Of a stretch of 64,000 nt of DNA, positions 9,536 through 18,273 are shown piece by piece. Origin of the DNA: Rhodanobacter fulvus Jip2 (GTDB lineage: Bacteria; Pseudomonadota; Gammaproteobacteria; Xanthomonadales; Rhodanobacteraceae); the NCBI RefSeq assembly GCF_000264315.1, contig NZ_AJXU01000001.1:54558-118557 (forward strand), read 5' to 3'. The notes under the pieces were generated by a model that ran no database searches, was not told where the DNA came from, and saw nothing but the letters and a program-made list of their open reading frames with translations. Numbering within the stretch: the stretch's first letter is position 1; every line of letters starts with the position of its first letter. Position numbers and translations under genes: made by a program.

Positions 9536-12007
9536 TCAGGCCGACAGGATGTCGTGGATCTTTCGCCGCAGCACATCCAGCGAGAACGGCTTGGTGAGGA
9601 TGTGCATCCCCGGTTCCAGGTGGCCGTCGCCCACAACGGAGTGCTCGGCATAGCCGGTCATGAACAGGACTTTCAATCGGGGGCGGAAGGTACGGGCGGC
9701 ATCGGCCATCTGCCGACCATTCAGTGCGCCGGGAAGTCCCACGTCGGTGATCAGCAGGTCGATGCTGGCCGCCGACTGGAGGATGCGCAGGCCGGCGCTG
9801 CCGTCGGCGGCGTGCAGTGTGCGGAAGCCCGACCCCGTCAGCAGTTCGCAGACCAGCTCGCGGATCGACGGCTCGTCCTCGACCACCAGGACGGTCTCGC
9901 GTTGCGGGGTGGCTGCCGGCAGGTGTTGGGGCTGGCTGGGCTCGGCCTGCGGCGGCGCTTCGAAGTGGCGTGGCAGGTAGATGGTGAACGCCGAGCCTTT
10001 GCCGGGTTTGGAGTGAATCCTCACCTGGCCGCCGGATTGGCGGGCGAAGCCGTAGATCATCGACAGGCCCAGCCCTGTGCCCTGGCCGATCGGCTTGGTG
10101 GTGAAGAAGGGATCGAAGACACGCGCGATCACCTCGGGTGTCATGCCGCTGCCGGTATCCGTGACGCGCAACGACACGTATTCCCCGGGCTGGAGATCGA
10201 AGACCGCCGCCGCGGCGGGATCATCGAGCGTGCGGTTGGCGGTTTCGATCGTGAGGTGGCCGCCGTCGGGCATCGCGTCGCGGGCGTTGATGCAGAGGTT
10301 CAGCAGCGCATTCTCCAACTGCGGTGGGTCCACTCTGCACAGCCACAAGGTGTCGGCTTCGACCACTTCCAACTGCACCGGCGGGCCGATGGTGCGGCGT
10401 ATCAGTTCTTCCATGCCGGCGACCAGCCGGTTGATGTCGGTGGGGCGCGGGTCCAGCGTTTGCTGGCGGGAAAAGGCCAGCAGGCGCTGGGTGAGCGAGG
10501 CGGCGCGGCGTACGGCGGTGTCGCCGATTTCCAGCAGGCGCGGCAGATCCCCGATCTTGCCTTGCTCCAGTTTCATCCGGGCGACTTCCAGCGCACCCAT
10601 GATGCCGCCCAGAAGATTGTTGAAGTCGTGGGCAATGCCGCCCGTGAGCTGGCCCACGGCTTCCATCTTCTGCGCCTGGCGCAGCGCCGCCTCGGTGCGC
10701 GCAAGTGATTCGGCGGCCTGCTTTTCGGCGGTGACGTCGCGCGCGCTGCAGTAGATCTTGTCGTCTTCGGGAATGGCCACCCACGACAGCCAGCGGTAGC
10801 CGCCATCGACGTGGCGATAGCGGTTTTCAAAGCTGAGCGCCGGCTCGCCCAGTTCGAGGGCGCGGCTGAACGCGCGCTGGTTGCGCTCCAGGTCATCCGG
10901 ATGCAGGAAGTCGAAAAACGGGGTGGAGGCGATGATTTCCTCGGGCCAGCCCAGCACCCGCTGCCAGGCGGGATTGGAAAGCTCGAAGATGCCCTCGGCA
11001 TTGAGCACGCCCATGATGTCGGTGCTCAACTGCCAGGTGCGCGCACGGCCATGTATGCGCTGCGCCACCTGTTGTTCCAGGTCACTGTTGATCGCGCGCA
11101 ACCTGATTTCGCTGGCGCGCAGCGCCTTTTCCGCCAACGCGCGCTCGGTGACATCGGTGCCTTCGACGAAGATGCCGGTGACCCTGCCGGCGTCGTCCCT
11201 GATCGGCTGATACACGAAGTCGAGATAGCGCTGGCTGATCGGCGCGCCGGGTGCCGGCTGCATCGCAAAAGGCGTGGCCGTGGCCACGTACGACTGGCCG
11301 CTGACGTAGACGATGTCCAGCAGGTCGACGAAGCCCTGGCTGGCCGCGTCGGGCAGGGCTTCGGCCACCTTGCGGCCCAGCAGCGGGCGGCCGCCGACCA
11401 GTCGCATGTAGCCGGGGTTGGCCAGCTCGACGACATGGTCGGGACCGCGCAGCATGGCGATGAACGAGGGTGTCTGTTCGAACAGCCCGGCCAGCCGCTG
11501 GCGCTCCTCCAGCGCACGCCGGGACACCAGCACCTGCTCGGTGGTTTCCGTGCACACCACCAGCACGCCGCCGACGTCGCTGTCGGCGCTTTCGTCGTCG
11601 ATCGGGCTGTAGCTGTAGGTCCAGTAGGTGTCCTCGTCGCGGCCATCGCGTTGCATCACCAGGCGCTGGTTTTCGTGCCAGGTGGCGCTGCCGCCGCGCA
11701 TGACCTGGGCGATCTGCGCGCCGATGTCGTCCCAGATCTCGGGCCACACCTGCCGCCCCGGTTTGCCCAGCGACGACGGATGGCGTTCGGTCGTGAGCGT
11801 CTCCCGATAGGCGTCGTTGTAGAACCAGAAAGCCTCGCTGCCCCAGAACACGCACATCTGGTGGCGCGAATTGAGCATCGAGCGAAGGGTGGTGCGCAGC
11901 GACTGCGGCCAGCTCTCTGGCCGGCCCAACGGGTGGTGCGACCAGTCATGGGCACGCATCAACGCACCCATCTCGCCGCCACCCGACAAGAAGGAGACTT
12001 CTGCCAT
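9536..12007 (-). CDS. PAS-domain hybrid sensor histidine kinase/response regulator
   Basis: An 823-aa cytosolic hybrid kinase with no clear membrane segment. Order: PAS at about 45-155, PAS at about 170-295, PAS (fold-3 type, with FLHPDD and YRHVDGGYRW) at about 330-450, HisKA with the phospho-His in GGIAHDFNNLLGG (about 478), HATPase_c with N-, G1- and G2-box residues (INARDAM, DTGSGM, GTGLGLS), and a C-terminal REC domain (acidic pair in VVEDEP, phospho-Asp in LLITDVGLPG, Lys in LTKPFS). The start ATG 12007 has GGAGGG five bases upstream; the longer open frame to 12130 lacks a site. The ligand is unknown; soluble PAS kinases of this type sense light, redox or small ligands. No partner regulator with a DNA-binding domain adjoins it. 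Confidence 0.92.
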   Translation of the reverse strand: MAEVSFLSGGGEMGALMRAHDWSHHPLGRPESWPQSLRTTLRSMLNSRHQMCVFWGSEAFWFYNDAYRETLTTERHPSSLGKPGRQVWPEIWDDIGAQIAQVMRGGSATWHENQRLVMQRDGRDEDTYWTYSYSPIDDESADSDVGGVLVVCTETTEQVLVSRRALEERQRLAGLFEQTPSFIAMLRGPDHVVELANPGYMRLVGGRPLLGRKVAEALPDAASQGFVDLLDIVYVSGQSYVATATPFAMQPAPGAPISQRYLDFVYQPIRDDAGRVTGIFVEGTDVTERALAEKALRASEIRLRAINSDLEQQVAQRIHGRARTWQLSTDIMGVLNAEGIFELSNPAWQRVLGWPEEIIASTPFFDFLHPDDLERNQRAFSRALELGEPALSFENRYRHVDGGYRWLSWVAIPEDDKIYCSARDVTAEKQAAESLARTEAALRQAQKMEAVGQLTGGIAHDFNNLLGGIMGALEVARMKLEQGKIGDLPRLLEIGDTAVRRAASLTQRLLAFSRQQTLDPRPTDINRLVAGMEELIRRTIGPPVQLEVVEADTLWLCRVDPPQLENALLNLCINARDAMPDGGHLTIETANRTLDDPAAAAVFDLQPGEYVSLRVTDTGSGMTPEVIARVFDPFFTTKPIGQGTGLGLSMIYGFARQSGGQVRIHSKPGKGSAFTIYLPRHFEAPPQAEPSQPQHLPAATPQRETVLVVEDEPSIRELVCELLTGSGFRTLHAADGSAGLRILQSAASIDLLITDVGLPGALNGRQMADAARTFRPRLKVLFMTGYAEHSVVGDGHLEPGMHILTKPFSLDVLRRKIHDILSA

Positions 12008-12136
12008 GAGCCCTCCAGCGCGGCGTCGACCAATAACCATGGATCGTGCCGCCTTCTGCGCAGGCTGGCAATGACGCGTGGATGGAGCTTGCCCGGCGGC
12101 GTGCGTTTGATACGGGGACGCGCGCGCCAAAAACCA

Positions 12137-13045
12137 CTACGCCGGCTTGCGGGTTCCGTGCTCCGCGGCTGCCGAGCGCAGCGCCGCGATGAAGTTTTCG
12201 GCCAGCGGGTTGGTCACGCTGCGCAGACGCAGGATGCCCAGCTCGATGAAGGCCGGTTTGCCGCGCAGCGGCCGGTAGCGCACGCCGGGGCGTTGCAGGT
12301 TGCGCACCGACGACGGCACCAGCGCGAAGCCCATGCCGCTGGAGACCAGCCCGATCACCGTCTGCATCTGCCGCGCGTGCTGGGTGACCTGCGGGGCGAA
12401 GCCGGACGCGTGGCAATGGCTGATGGTGAGGTCGTACAGGCCGGAGGCGACCTCGCGTGGCGGCACGATGAAGCTGGCCTTTGACAGGCTGCGCAGACTG
12501 ATCGGCCCGTCGCCTTTCGCCGCGGGATCGCCAGCGGGCGCGGCGAGCACCAGCGCCTCGCGCATCACGCCCTTGAACACCAGGTCCGGCTCGTTCACGG
12601 GCGCCAGGGCGATGCCCAGGTCGAGCCGGGCCGCACGCAACTCGCGGATCTGCGCGTCTGTCGTCAACTCGTGCAGTTGCACTTCCACCATCGGAAAACG
12701 GGCACGGAAGTTTTTCAGCGCCGGCGGCAGGATGCCGTAATCGGCGATCGACACGAAGCCGATCGAGAGCATGCCGATGTCGCCGCGCTCGGTCTGCACC
12801 GTCTTCACTCTGGCGTGCTCCAGCCGCGCCAGCACCGCCTGTACCTCGTCGTAGAACACCGCCCCCGCCGTGGTCAGCACCACGCCGCGATTGCTGCGTT
12901 CCAGCAGTTGCACACCCAGCTCGTTCTCCAGATTCCGGATCTGGGTCGACAACGGCGGCTGCGATACATGCAGCCGTTCGGCGGCGCGGGAGAAGCCGCC
13001 TTCCTCGACGATGGCGGCAAAGTAGCGAAGCTGGCGTAGTTCCAC
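12137..13045 (-). CDS. LysR-family transcriptional regulator, divergent from ilvD
   Basis: A 302-aa LTTR with an N-terminal winged HTH ([20 protein letters not shown], then [15 protein letters not shown], residues 3-55) and a C-terminal periplasmic-binding-like effector domain. The start is taken as GTG 13045 because VELRQLRYF is the canonical LTTR beginning; upstream residues are not LTTR-like. It is transcribed away from ilvD with 127 bases between the start codons. A divergent LysR-type ilvR-ilvD pair is known in Caulobacter, so control of ilvD in response to a branched-chain precursor is a reasonable inference, but the regulator also resembles general aromatic/antibiotic-type LTTRs. Confidence 0.9.
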   Translation of the reverse strand: MELRQLRYFAAIVEEGGFSRAAERLHVSQPPLSTQIRNLENELGVQLLERSNRGVVLTTAGAVFYDEVQAVLARLEHARVKTVQTERGDIGMLSIGFVSIADYGILPPALKNFRARFPMVEVQLHELTTDAQIRELRAARLDLGIALAPVNEPDLVFKGVMREALVLAAPAGDPAAKGDGPISLRSLSKASFIVPPREVASGLYDLTISHCHASGFAPQVTQHARQMQTVIGLVSSGMGFALVPSSVRNLQRPGVRYRPLRGKPAFIELGILRLRSVTNPLAENFIAALRSAAAEHGTRKPA

Positions 13046-13172
13046 TATTCGTATACCGTATGGCTGGACTCCACGTATTGTATTGGACGGTATGGAGGTC
13101 GCCAAGCAGAATGGGCGTTCGCCCAACGGGAGCCCGACCGACTCCTCGCCATCGCCACAGGGGAAGCCTTCC
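13046..13172. promoter_or_regulatory. Divergent LysR/ilvD control region with clustered GTAT motifs
   Basis: This 127-base region separates the LysR GTG and the ilvD ATG. The tetramer GTAT occurs five times on the plus strand at 13051, 13058, 13075, 13080 and 13090, and the self-complementary GTATAC lies at 13051-13056. LTTRs usually bind AT-rich, interrupted dyads of the T-N11-A kind, so this cluster is the best candidate operator. The ilvD ribosome site is GGGGAAG about 8 bases before 13173. No convincing sigma70 -35/-10 pair was identified. Confidence 0.45.
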
Positions 13173-15014
13173 ATGCCCGTTTACCGTTCCCGTACCAGTA
13201 CCGCCGGCCGCAACATGGCTGGTGCCCGCGCACTCTGGCGCGCCACCGGCATGAAGGATGGCGATTTCCAGAAGCCCATCATCGCGGTGGCCAACTCGTT
13301 CACCCAGTTCGTGCCCGGCCACGTGCACCTGAAGGACATGGGGCAACTGGTGATCGAGGAGATCGAGCGCGCCGGCGGCGTCGGCAAGGAGTTCAACACC
13401 ATCGCCGTCGATGACGGCATCGCGATGGGTCACGACGGCATGCTCTACAGCCTGCCGTCGCGCGACATCATCGCCGACAGCGTGGAGTACATGTGCAACG
13501 GCCATACCGCCGACGCCCTGGTGTGTATTTCCAATTGCGACAAGATCACCCCCGGCATGCTGATGGCGGCGCTGCGGCTGAACATCCCGGTGGTGTTCGT
13601 TTCCGGCGGTCCGATGGAAGCGGGCAAGACCAGGCTGGCCGGCAAGGAGGTGGCGCTGGATCTGATCGACGCGATGGTGGCCGCCGCCGACGACAGCGTG
13701 TCCGACGCCGACGTGCTGGCCATCGAGAGTTCCGCCTGTCCCACCTGTGGCTCGTGTTCGGGCATGTTCACCGCCAATTCGATGAACTGCCTCACCGAGG
13801 CGCTGGGCCTGTCGTTGCCGGGCAACGGTTCGCTGGTGGCCACGCATGCCGATCGCGAGCAATTGTTCCGCAAGGCCGGTCGCACCGTGGTCGAGCTGGC
13901 CCGCCGCTACTACGAGGGCGACGATGCGCGGGCACTGCCGCGCAACATCGCCAGCAAGGCGGCGTTCGTGAACGCGATGTCGCTGGATATCGCGATGGGC
14001 GGCTCCACCAACACCGTGCTGCACCTGCTGGCGGCGGCGCAGGAAGGCGGCGTCGATTTCACCATGAGCGACATCGACCGGCTCTCGCGCAAGGTGCCCA
14101 ACCTGTGCAAGGTGGCGCCGTCGAGCAGCTACCACCTGGAGGATGTGCATCGCGCCGGTGGCGTGATGGCGATCCTGGGCGAGATGGATCGCGCGGGCCT
14201 GATCGATACGTCCGTCCCCACCGTGCACAGCCCGTCGCTGGCCGAGGCGCTGGACACGTGGGATGTGGCGCGCACGAAGGATGCCGCCGTGCAGGAGTTT
14301 TTCCGCGCCGGCCCCGCCGGCATCCGCACCCAGACCGCGTTCTCGCAGAGCTGCCGCTACGACAACCTGGATACCGACCGCGAGACCGGCTGCATCCGTT
14401 CGCGCGAATTCGCCTATAGCCAGGATGGCGGCCTGGCCGTGCTCTACGGCAACCTTGCCGAGCGCGGCTGCATCGTGAAAACCGCCGGCGTCGACAAGAG
14501 CATCCTCACCTTCAGCGGCCCCGCGGTGGTGCTGGAAAGCCAGGATGCGGCGGTGGCGGCCATTCTCAGCGGCCTGGTGAAAGCCGGTGATGTGGTCATC
14601 ATCCGCTACGAAGGCCCGCGCGGCGGACCGGGCATGCAGGAGATGCTGTACCCGACCAGCTACCTGAAATCCAAGGGGCTGGGCAAGGCCTGCGCCCTGA
14701 TCACCGACGGCCGTTTCTCCGGCGGTACGGCCGGCTTGTCGATCGGCCACGTGTCGCCCGAAGCGGCCGAGGGCGGCAACATCGGCCTGGTGCAGACCGG
14801 CGACATCATCGTGATCGACATCCCCAGCCGCATCGTGCGTTTCGAGGTCAGCGACGAGGAACTGGAACGCCGGCGTGCGGCGCAGGCGGCGAAGGGCTGG
14901 CGGCCGGCATTGCCACGCAAGCGCAAGGTCAGCGCCGCGCTGAAGGCGTACGCCAAGCTGGTGACCAGCGCCGACAAGGGCGCGGTGCGCGATCTGGATC
15001 TGCTGGAGGATTGA
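13173..15014 (+). CDS. ilvD: Dihydroxy-acid dehydratase
   Basis: A 613-aa enzyme, the usual IlvD length (E. coli 616), that dehydrates 2,3-dihydroxy-isovalerate and 2,3-dihydroxy-3-methylvalerate in valine, leucine and isoleucine synthesis. The Fe-S cluster cysteines are in [12 protein letters not shown] (about 118-129) and [14 protein letters not shown] (about 187-200); the Mg-binding region [13 protein letters not shown] is near residue 70. I chose ATG 13173 ([17 protein letters not shown]), which matches the family N-terminus and has GGGGAAG upstream; 30 further in-frame codons upstream are not homologous in style. No other ilv gene is in the window, so ilvD is unlinked from ilvC/ilvB here. 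Confidence 0.98.
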   Translation: MPVYRSRTSTAGRNMAGARALWRATGMKDGDFQKPIIAVANSFTQFVPGHVHLKDMGQLVIEEIERAGGVGKEFNTIAVDDGIAMGHDGMLYSLPSRDIIADSVEYMCNGHTADALVCISNCDKITPGMLMAALRLNIPVVFVSGGPMEAGKTRLAGKEVALDLIDAMVAAADDSVSDADVLAIESSACPTCGSCSGMFTANSMNCLTEALGLSLPGNGSLVATHADREQLFRKAGRTVVELARRYYEGDDARALPRNIASKAAFVNAMSLDIAMGGSTNTVLHLLAAAQEGGVDFTMSDIDRLSRKVPNLCKVAPSSSYHLEDVHRAGGVMAILGEMDRAGLIDTSVPTVHSPSLAEALDTWDVARTKDAAVQEFFRAGPAGIRTQTAFSQSCRYDNLDTDRETGCIRSREFAYSQDGGLAVLYGNLAERGCIVKTAGVDKSILTFSGPAVVLESQDAAVAAILSGLVKAGDVVIIRYEGPRGGPGMQEMLYPTSYLKSKGLGKACALITDGRFSGGTAGLSIGHVSPEAAEGGNIGLVQTGDIIVIDIPSRIVRFEVSDEELERRRAAQAAKGWRPALPRKRKVSAALKAYAKLVTSADKGAVRDLDLLED

Positions 15015-15068
15015 AGCTGCCGAAGCCTCAGAGTTTGTGAGGAATTCGGGCCAAGCGCGATGCTGTTC

Positions 15069-15090
15069 CTTCCCCCGCTTGCGGGGGAAG
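15069..15090. repeat. GC-rich palindrome (CTTCCCCCGC family)
   Basis: A perfect inverted repeat with 10-base arms and a TT loop, 55 bases after the ilvD stop. It belongs to the same family as the palindromes at 22138-22386 and 24577-24599 (pyrimidine-rich arm ending in GC, two to four base loop). It may act as an RNA stem at the end of the ilvD transcript, though no U-tract follows. Confidence 0.7.
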
Positions 15091-15163
15091 GTGCCGAAGG
15101 CGGAAGGGGGCGCGGCCAGCCGCGCTGCCGTTGCTTTTCAAGCAGAACGAAAAGCGCCCCCTT

Positions 15164-15295
15164 CAGCCCTTCGGGCAGCTTGAACAGATGCCATCCATGG
15201 CATCTGCCCTGCGGGCAGCGTTGCTGCTCAAGATGGCAATCCTGCCATCTTGTCTCCGCTATGCAGGAGAAGCGAAAGCGGGCCTTCCGCTTTTC
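15164..15295. repeat. Stem-loop-rich intergenic element
   Basis: At least five short inverted repeats are packed into about 130 bases: GCCC/GGGC at 15164-15174, AGATGCCAT/ATGGCATCT at 15184-15203, CTGCCC/GGGCAG at 15202-15216, CAAGATGGCA/TGCCATCTTG with loop ATCC at 15227-15250, and an imperfect GCGAAAGCGG/CCGCTTTTCGC at about 15270-15295. Reading frames cross the region but show no start signal or protein-like composition. It looks like a structured non-coding or repetitive element rather than a gene. Confidence 0.5.
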
Positions 15296-15456
15296 GCCGC
15301 TCTCAAGCTTGGGCGACACTTCGACTTCGCCTGCTGCGCAGGCTACGCTCAGTGGGAACGGTCGGTCGTTGGATGGCCATAGGCATGCGCCCGTCATCGC
15401 CGACTTTATTCAAGCCCGTGCGTTCGCCGCACTGATTCAAAGGGGGGACCTCCGCA
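15296..15456. other. Upstream region of the GH51 gene, no gene seen
   Basis: With the repeats before it, this completes the 442-base gap between ilvD and the arabinofuranosidase gene. GGGGGG-type purines (AAAGGGGGGACC) lie about 12 bases before the ATG at 15457 and could serve as the ribosome site. No clear promoter or operator was recognised. Confidence 0.4.
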
Positions 15457-17022
15457 ATGCCACAAAAACCTGCACGACGCTGGCACCTTTTTTCGCTGTC
15501 CGTCCTGATGACACTGGGGATGGGGCAGGCACTGGCCGCCGACGTATCCGTCAGCGGCAGCCTCGAGGCCGGCAAGCCCGGCGCCGTGGTCTCGCGCCAC
15601 CTGTTTGGCCAGTTCGCGGAGCATCTCGGCACGGGCATCTACGGCGGCCTGTGGGTCGGGCCGGATTCGTCCATCCCCAATACGGACGGCTATCGCAACG
15701 ATGTGGTGGCGGCGCTGAAAGCCTTGCACGTGCCCAACGTGCGCTGGCCCGGCGGGTGTTTCGCGGACGAGTACCACTGGCGCGATGGCGTGGGTCCGAA
15801 GAGCAAGCGCCCGACCAGCGTCAACACCAACTGGGGTGGCGTGACCGAATCGAATGCGTTCGGCACGCACGAGTTCATGAACTTCGTGGAGCTCATCGGC
15901 AGCGAGGCCTATGTGGCCGGCAACGTGGGCAACGCGCCGCCGGAGGAAATGGCGCAGTGGGCCGAGTACATGACCGCCACGGGCCAATCGACGCTGGCCA
16001 AGGAGCGCATCGCCAATGGCCGCGAAAAGCCCTGGAAAGTGCCGCTGTTCGGTATCGGCAATGAATTGTGGGGTTGCGGCGGCAACATGCGCGCGGAGTA
16101 CGCGGCTGACCTGTATCGGCGCTACCAGACCTTCGTGAAAGTGCCCGCCGGCGAAACCATGTTGAAGATCGCGCCCGGTGCCAACGGCGACGATTACCAC
16201 TGGACCGAGGTGATGATGCGCGAGGCCGGCAAGCTGATGGACGGCCTCAGCATGCATTACTACACCGTGGCCGGCGGCTGGCCGCCGAGTCAGTCGTCCA
16301 CCGATTTCGACAACAAGGGCTGGATCCAGACCTTGTCCGAAGCCTTGCGGATGGATGACCTGATCACCCGCCACAGCGCCGTGATGGACAAGTACGATCC
16401 GGAAAAGAAGGTGGCCCTGGTGGTGGACGAGTGGGGCACCTGGTATGCGCCGCTTCCGGGCAGCAACCCCGGCTTCCTGCAGCAGCAGAACACGCTGCGC
16501 GATGCGCTGGTGGCCTCGTTGACGCTGGACATCTTCACCCACCACGCCGACCGCGTGCGGATGGCCAACATCGCGCAGATGATCAACGTGCTGCAGGCGA
16601 TGATCCTCACCGACGGCCCGCGCATGCTGCTGACGCCCACGTACCACGTGTTCGCCATGTACCTGCCGTACCAGGACGCCACCGAACTGCCGTTGCAGCT
16701 CGATACGCCGAAGTACACGCTGGACGGTATTTCGGTGCCGCAGGTGCACGGCTCCGCGGTGCGGGCGAAGGACGGCCATGTCTACGTGGCGCTGACCAAC
16801 CTCGACCCGGCTCGCGCCGCGCAGGTGCAGGTGAAGGTGCAGGGCCTGCAGGCGAAGGGTGTCAGCGGGCAGATCCTCACCGCGCCCAAGATCAACTCGC
16901 GCAACACCTTCGACCGGCCCGACGCGGTGAAGCCGGCGGCGTTCAACGGCGCCCGCGTGCAGGGTGACCAGTTGAAGGTCGCACTGCCGGCCAAGTCGAT
17001 CGTGATGCTGCAATTGCGCTGA
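15457..17022 (+). CDS. Secreted alpha-L-arabinofuranosidase, GH51
   Basis: A 521-aa glycoside hydrolase. A Sec signal peptide (basic MPQKPARRWH, hydrophobic core, cleavage after GQALA) exports it. The GH51 (beta/alpha)8 barrel carries the acid/base Glu in GIGNELWGCGG (about residue 204) and the nucleophile Glu in LVVDEWGTWY (about 326); VRWPGGCFADEYHWRDG near 95-111 is the family substrate-binding segment. The C-terminal beta-sandwich starts near 420. It would release terminal arabinofuranosyl residues from arabinan or arabinoxylan in the periplasm or outside, which fits a plant- or soil-associated lifestyle. It stands alone, without other polysaccharide genes beside it, and is followed by a strong terminator. 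Confidence 0.94.
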   Translation: MPQKPARRWHLFSLSVLMTLGMGQALAADVSVSGSLEAGKPGAVVSRHLFGQFAEHLGTGIYGGLWVGPDSSIPNTDGYRNDVVAALKALHVPNVRWPGGCFADEYHWRDGVGPKSKRPTSVNTNWGGVTESNAFGTHEFMNFVELIGSEAYVAGNVGNAPPEEMAQWAEYMTATGQSTLAKERIANGREKPWKVPLFGIGNELWGCGGNMRAEYAADLYRRYQTFVKVPAGETMLKIAPGANGDDYHWTEVMMREAGKLMDGLSMHYYTVAGGWPPSQSSTDFDNKGWIQTLSEALRMDDLITRHSAVMDKYDPEKKVALVVDEWGTWYAPLPGSNPGFLQQQNTLRDALVASLTLDIFTHHADRVRMANIAQMINVLQAMILTDGPRMLLTPTYHVFAMYLPYQDATELPLQLDTPKYTLDGISVPQVHGSAVRAKDGHVYVALTNLDPARAAQVQVKVQGLQAKGVSGQILTAPKINSRNTFDRPDAVKPAAFNGARVQGDQLKVALPAKSIVMLQLR

Positions 17023-17073
17023 GGCGCATGAGCGGGATGGCGCGCAATTCCTGCGCCGTCCGACCTGATGCAG

Positions 17074-17108
17074 GAAAGCCCGGCCATGTTGCGCCGGGCT
17101 TTCTTTTT
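17074..17108 (+). terminator. Rho-independent terminator after the GH51 gene
   Basis: A perfect 11-base stem (GAAAGCCCGGC at 17074-17084 pairing with GCCGGGCTTTC at 17093-17103) with an 8-base loop is followed by TTTTTCT. It lies about 50 bases after the GH51 stop and before the convergent PepSY-like gene. Confidence 0.88.
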
Positions 17109-17139
17109 CTCGGTGATGCGATGTCAGTGTGGCGCGATG

Positions 17140-17643
17140 TCAGTCGCGTGATTTGGCCACCACGCTGCCGTCGGTCGGGTCGACCAGCAGGTCCACCGCG
17201 GCACCGCTGTGAGTGGACGCGTCCGCGCTCCACAAGCCATGTTCGTATTCCACGTCGTGAACCTTTTCGTAGCCCGCGGTGGCCAGCTTGGCCTTCACCT
17301 CATCCTCGTTGAGTTTGGACGGCGCGTCACTGACGTAGACCCTGCCGGTCTCCGGTCCCACCGCAATCTTCACCCACTGCTTGTTGCCGCCGCGTGCCTC
17401 GCTGCGCCAGACGCCATCCTTGAATTCCAGATCCTTGACCTCCTTGTAGCCGGCATTGGCGACCGCGGTCTTGATGGCCTCCTCACTCAACGCACCCGCG
17501 GGCGGCTCGGTGCTCCAGGTGGACGCCGTGGTGGTGGTCTGGGTGGTGGTTGTCTGCGACTGGGTAGTGACAGGTGGATCCTGCGCCAGGGCCACACTGC
17601 AAACCGACAGTCCAATCAGTAGGGGAAGCGTGCGCTTGATCAT
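17140..17643 (-). CDS. Exported PepSY-like repeat protein
   Basis: A 167-aa exported protein. ATG 17643 has AGGAG six bases upstream and begins a signal peptide (MIKRTLPLLIGLSVCSVALA, then QDPP). A Thr/Gln-rich linker (about 24-42) leads to two tandem repeats of about 55 residues, each of the form 'A-x-AGY-x-x-V-x-D-(L/V)-E-(F/Y)-x-x-G-x-W-x-(S/A)-(E/D)-A', with a following strand that ends in D-x-x-x-G-x-V. This is the PepSY/SmpA-like layout of small periplasmic modulators. The first repeat covers about 53-105 and the second about 108-163. Molecular function unknown; PepSY domains are often inhibitors or ligand sensors. Confidence 0.75.
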   Translation of the reverse strand: MIKRTLPLLIGLSVCSVALAQDPPVTTQSQTTTTQTTTTASTWSTEPPAGALSEEAIKTAVANAGYKEVKDLEFKDGVWRSEARGGNKQWVKIAVGPETGRVYVSDAPSKLNEDEVKAKLATAGYEKVHDVEYEHGLWSADASTHSGAAVDLLVDPTDGSVVAKSRD

Positions 17644-17825
17644 CGATAACTCCTTTCTCGGGTTGGCACTACAGATGGCGGGCCGGCTGGCCGGCGTCGC
17701 CCAAGTCATGGGAGTGCTGGAAAGCTGCTCCGCAATGACTCGATCGAACCATCTTGTGCGCAATGCAGCGTGAAGGCGGCGGCGCAAACGTCGTGGGGAT
17801 GTGAAGCCGGAACCTTCCCGCAAAC

Positions 17826-18220
17826 CTACAACCGCCTGGTGTCCCTGTTCAGCGCTTCAAGATAGGCGCAAAACATGTTGGACATGGCCTTGGCGTAGGT
17901 GTCGATCTCCGTGGAGGTCCGGGGGCTTTCAGAGAAGTCCTTCCCCACCGTGCTGAGCGTGGTGGTGATCAGGTTGCCGGCCAAAGCGCGGGTCTTGCTG
18001 GTCGCCTTGGGCAGCGCCTCACGCATGAATGCCTGGAACATGCGATGGCCCGCTGCCTTGGCCTCCTTCGCTTCCGGTACGTCGCGATAGAGCGGGGCGG
18101 CGTCATTGAGCGCCACGCGCATCGCCGCTTCCTCGCATTCGTAGCGGATGAAGGCACGCATCAGGATGCGCAGCCGTTCCAGCGGTGGCGTATGGGCTGA
18201 CGTATCGCGCCGGCAATCCT
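17826..18220 (-). pseudogene. TetR-family regulator remnant lacking its HTH domain
   Basis: The translation from about 18220 down to 17826 reads as the C-terminal ligand-binding half of a TetR regulator (PPLERLRILMRAFIRYECEE, then MFQAFMREALPK, then ending MFCAYLEALNRDTRRL). The N-terminal helix-turn-helix is missing: upstream of about 18230 the frame becomes unrelated, and the DNA there is the 5' end of the divergent serine hydrolase gene. A 112-aa product could start at ATG 18161 but would have no DNA-binding part. I infer that a rearrangement removed the 5' half. Confidence 0.65.
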
Positions 18221-18273
18221 GGCGGTGCTGGCCGGTAAAATGATGATCCCGCCATCGCTCCGGCCGTATCGCC

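Noticed and set aside
15131..15382. 83-codon frame in the ilvD-GH51 gap
   Set aside because: It runs straight through the stem-loop array, has no ribosome site and reads as repeat-derived sequence.
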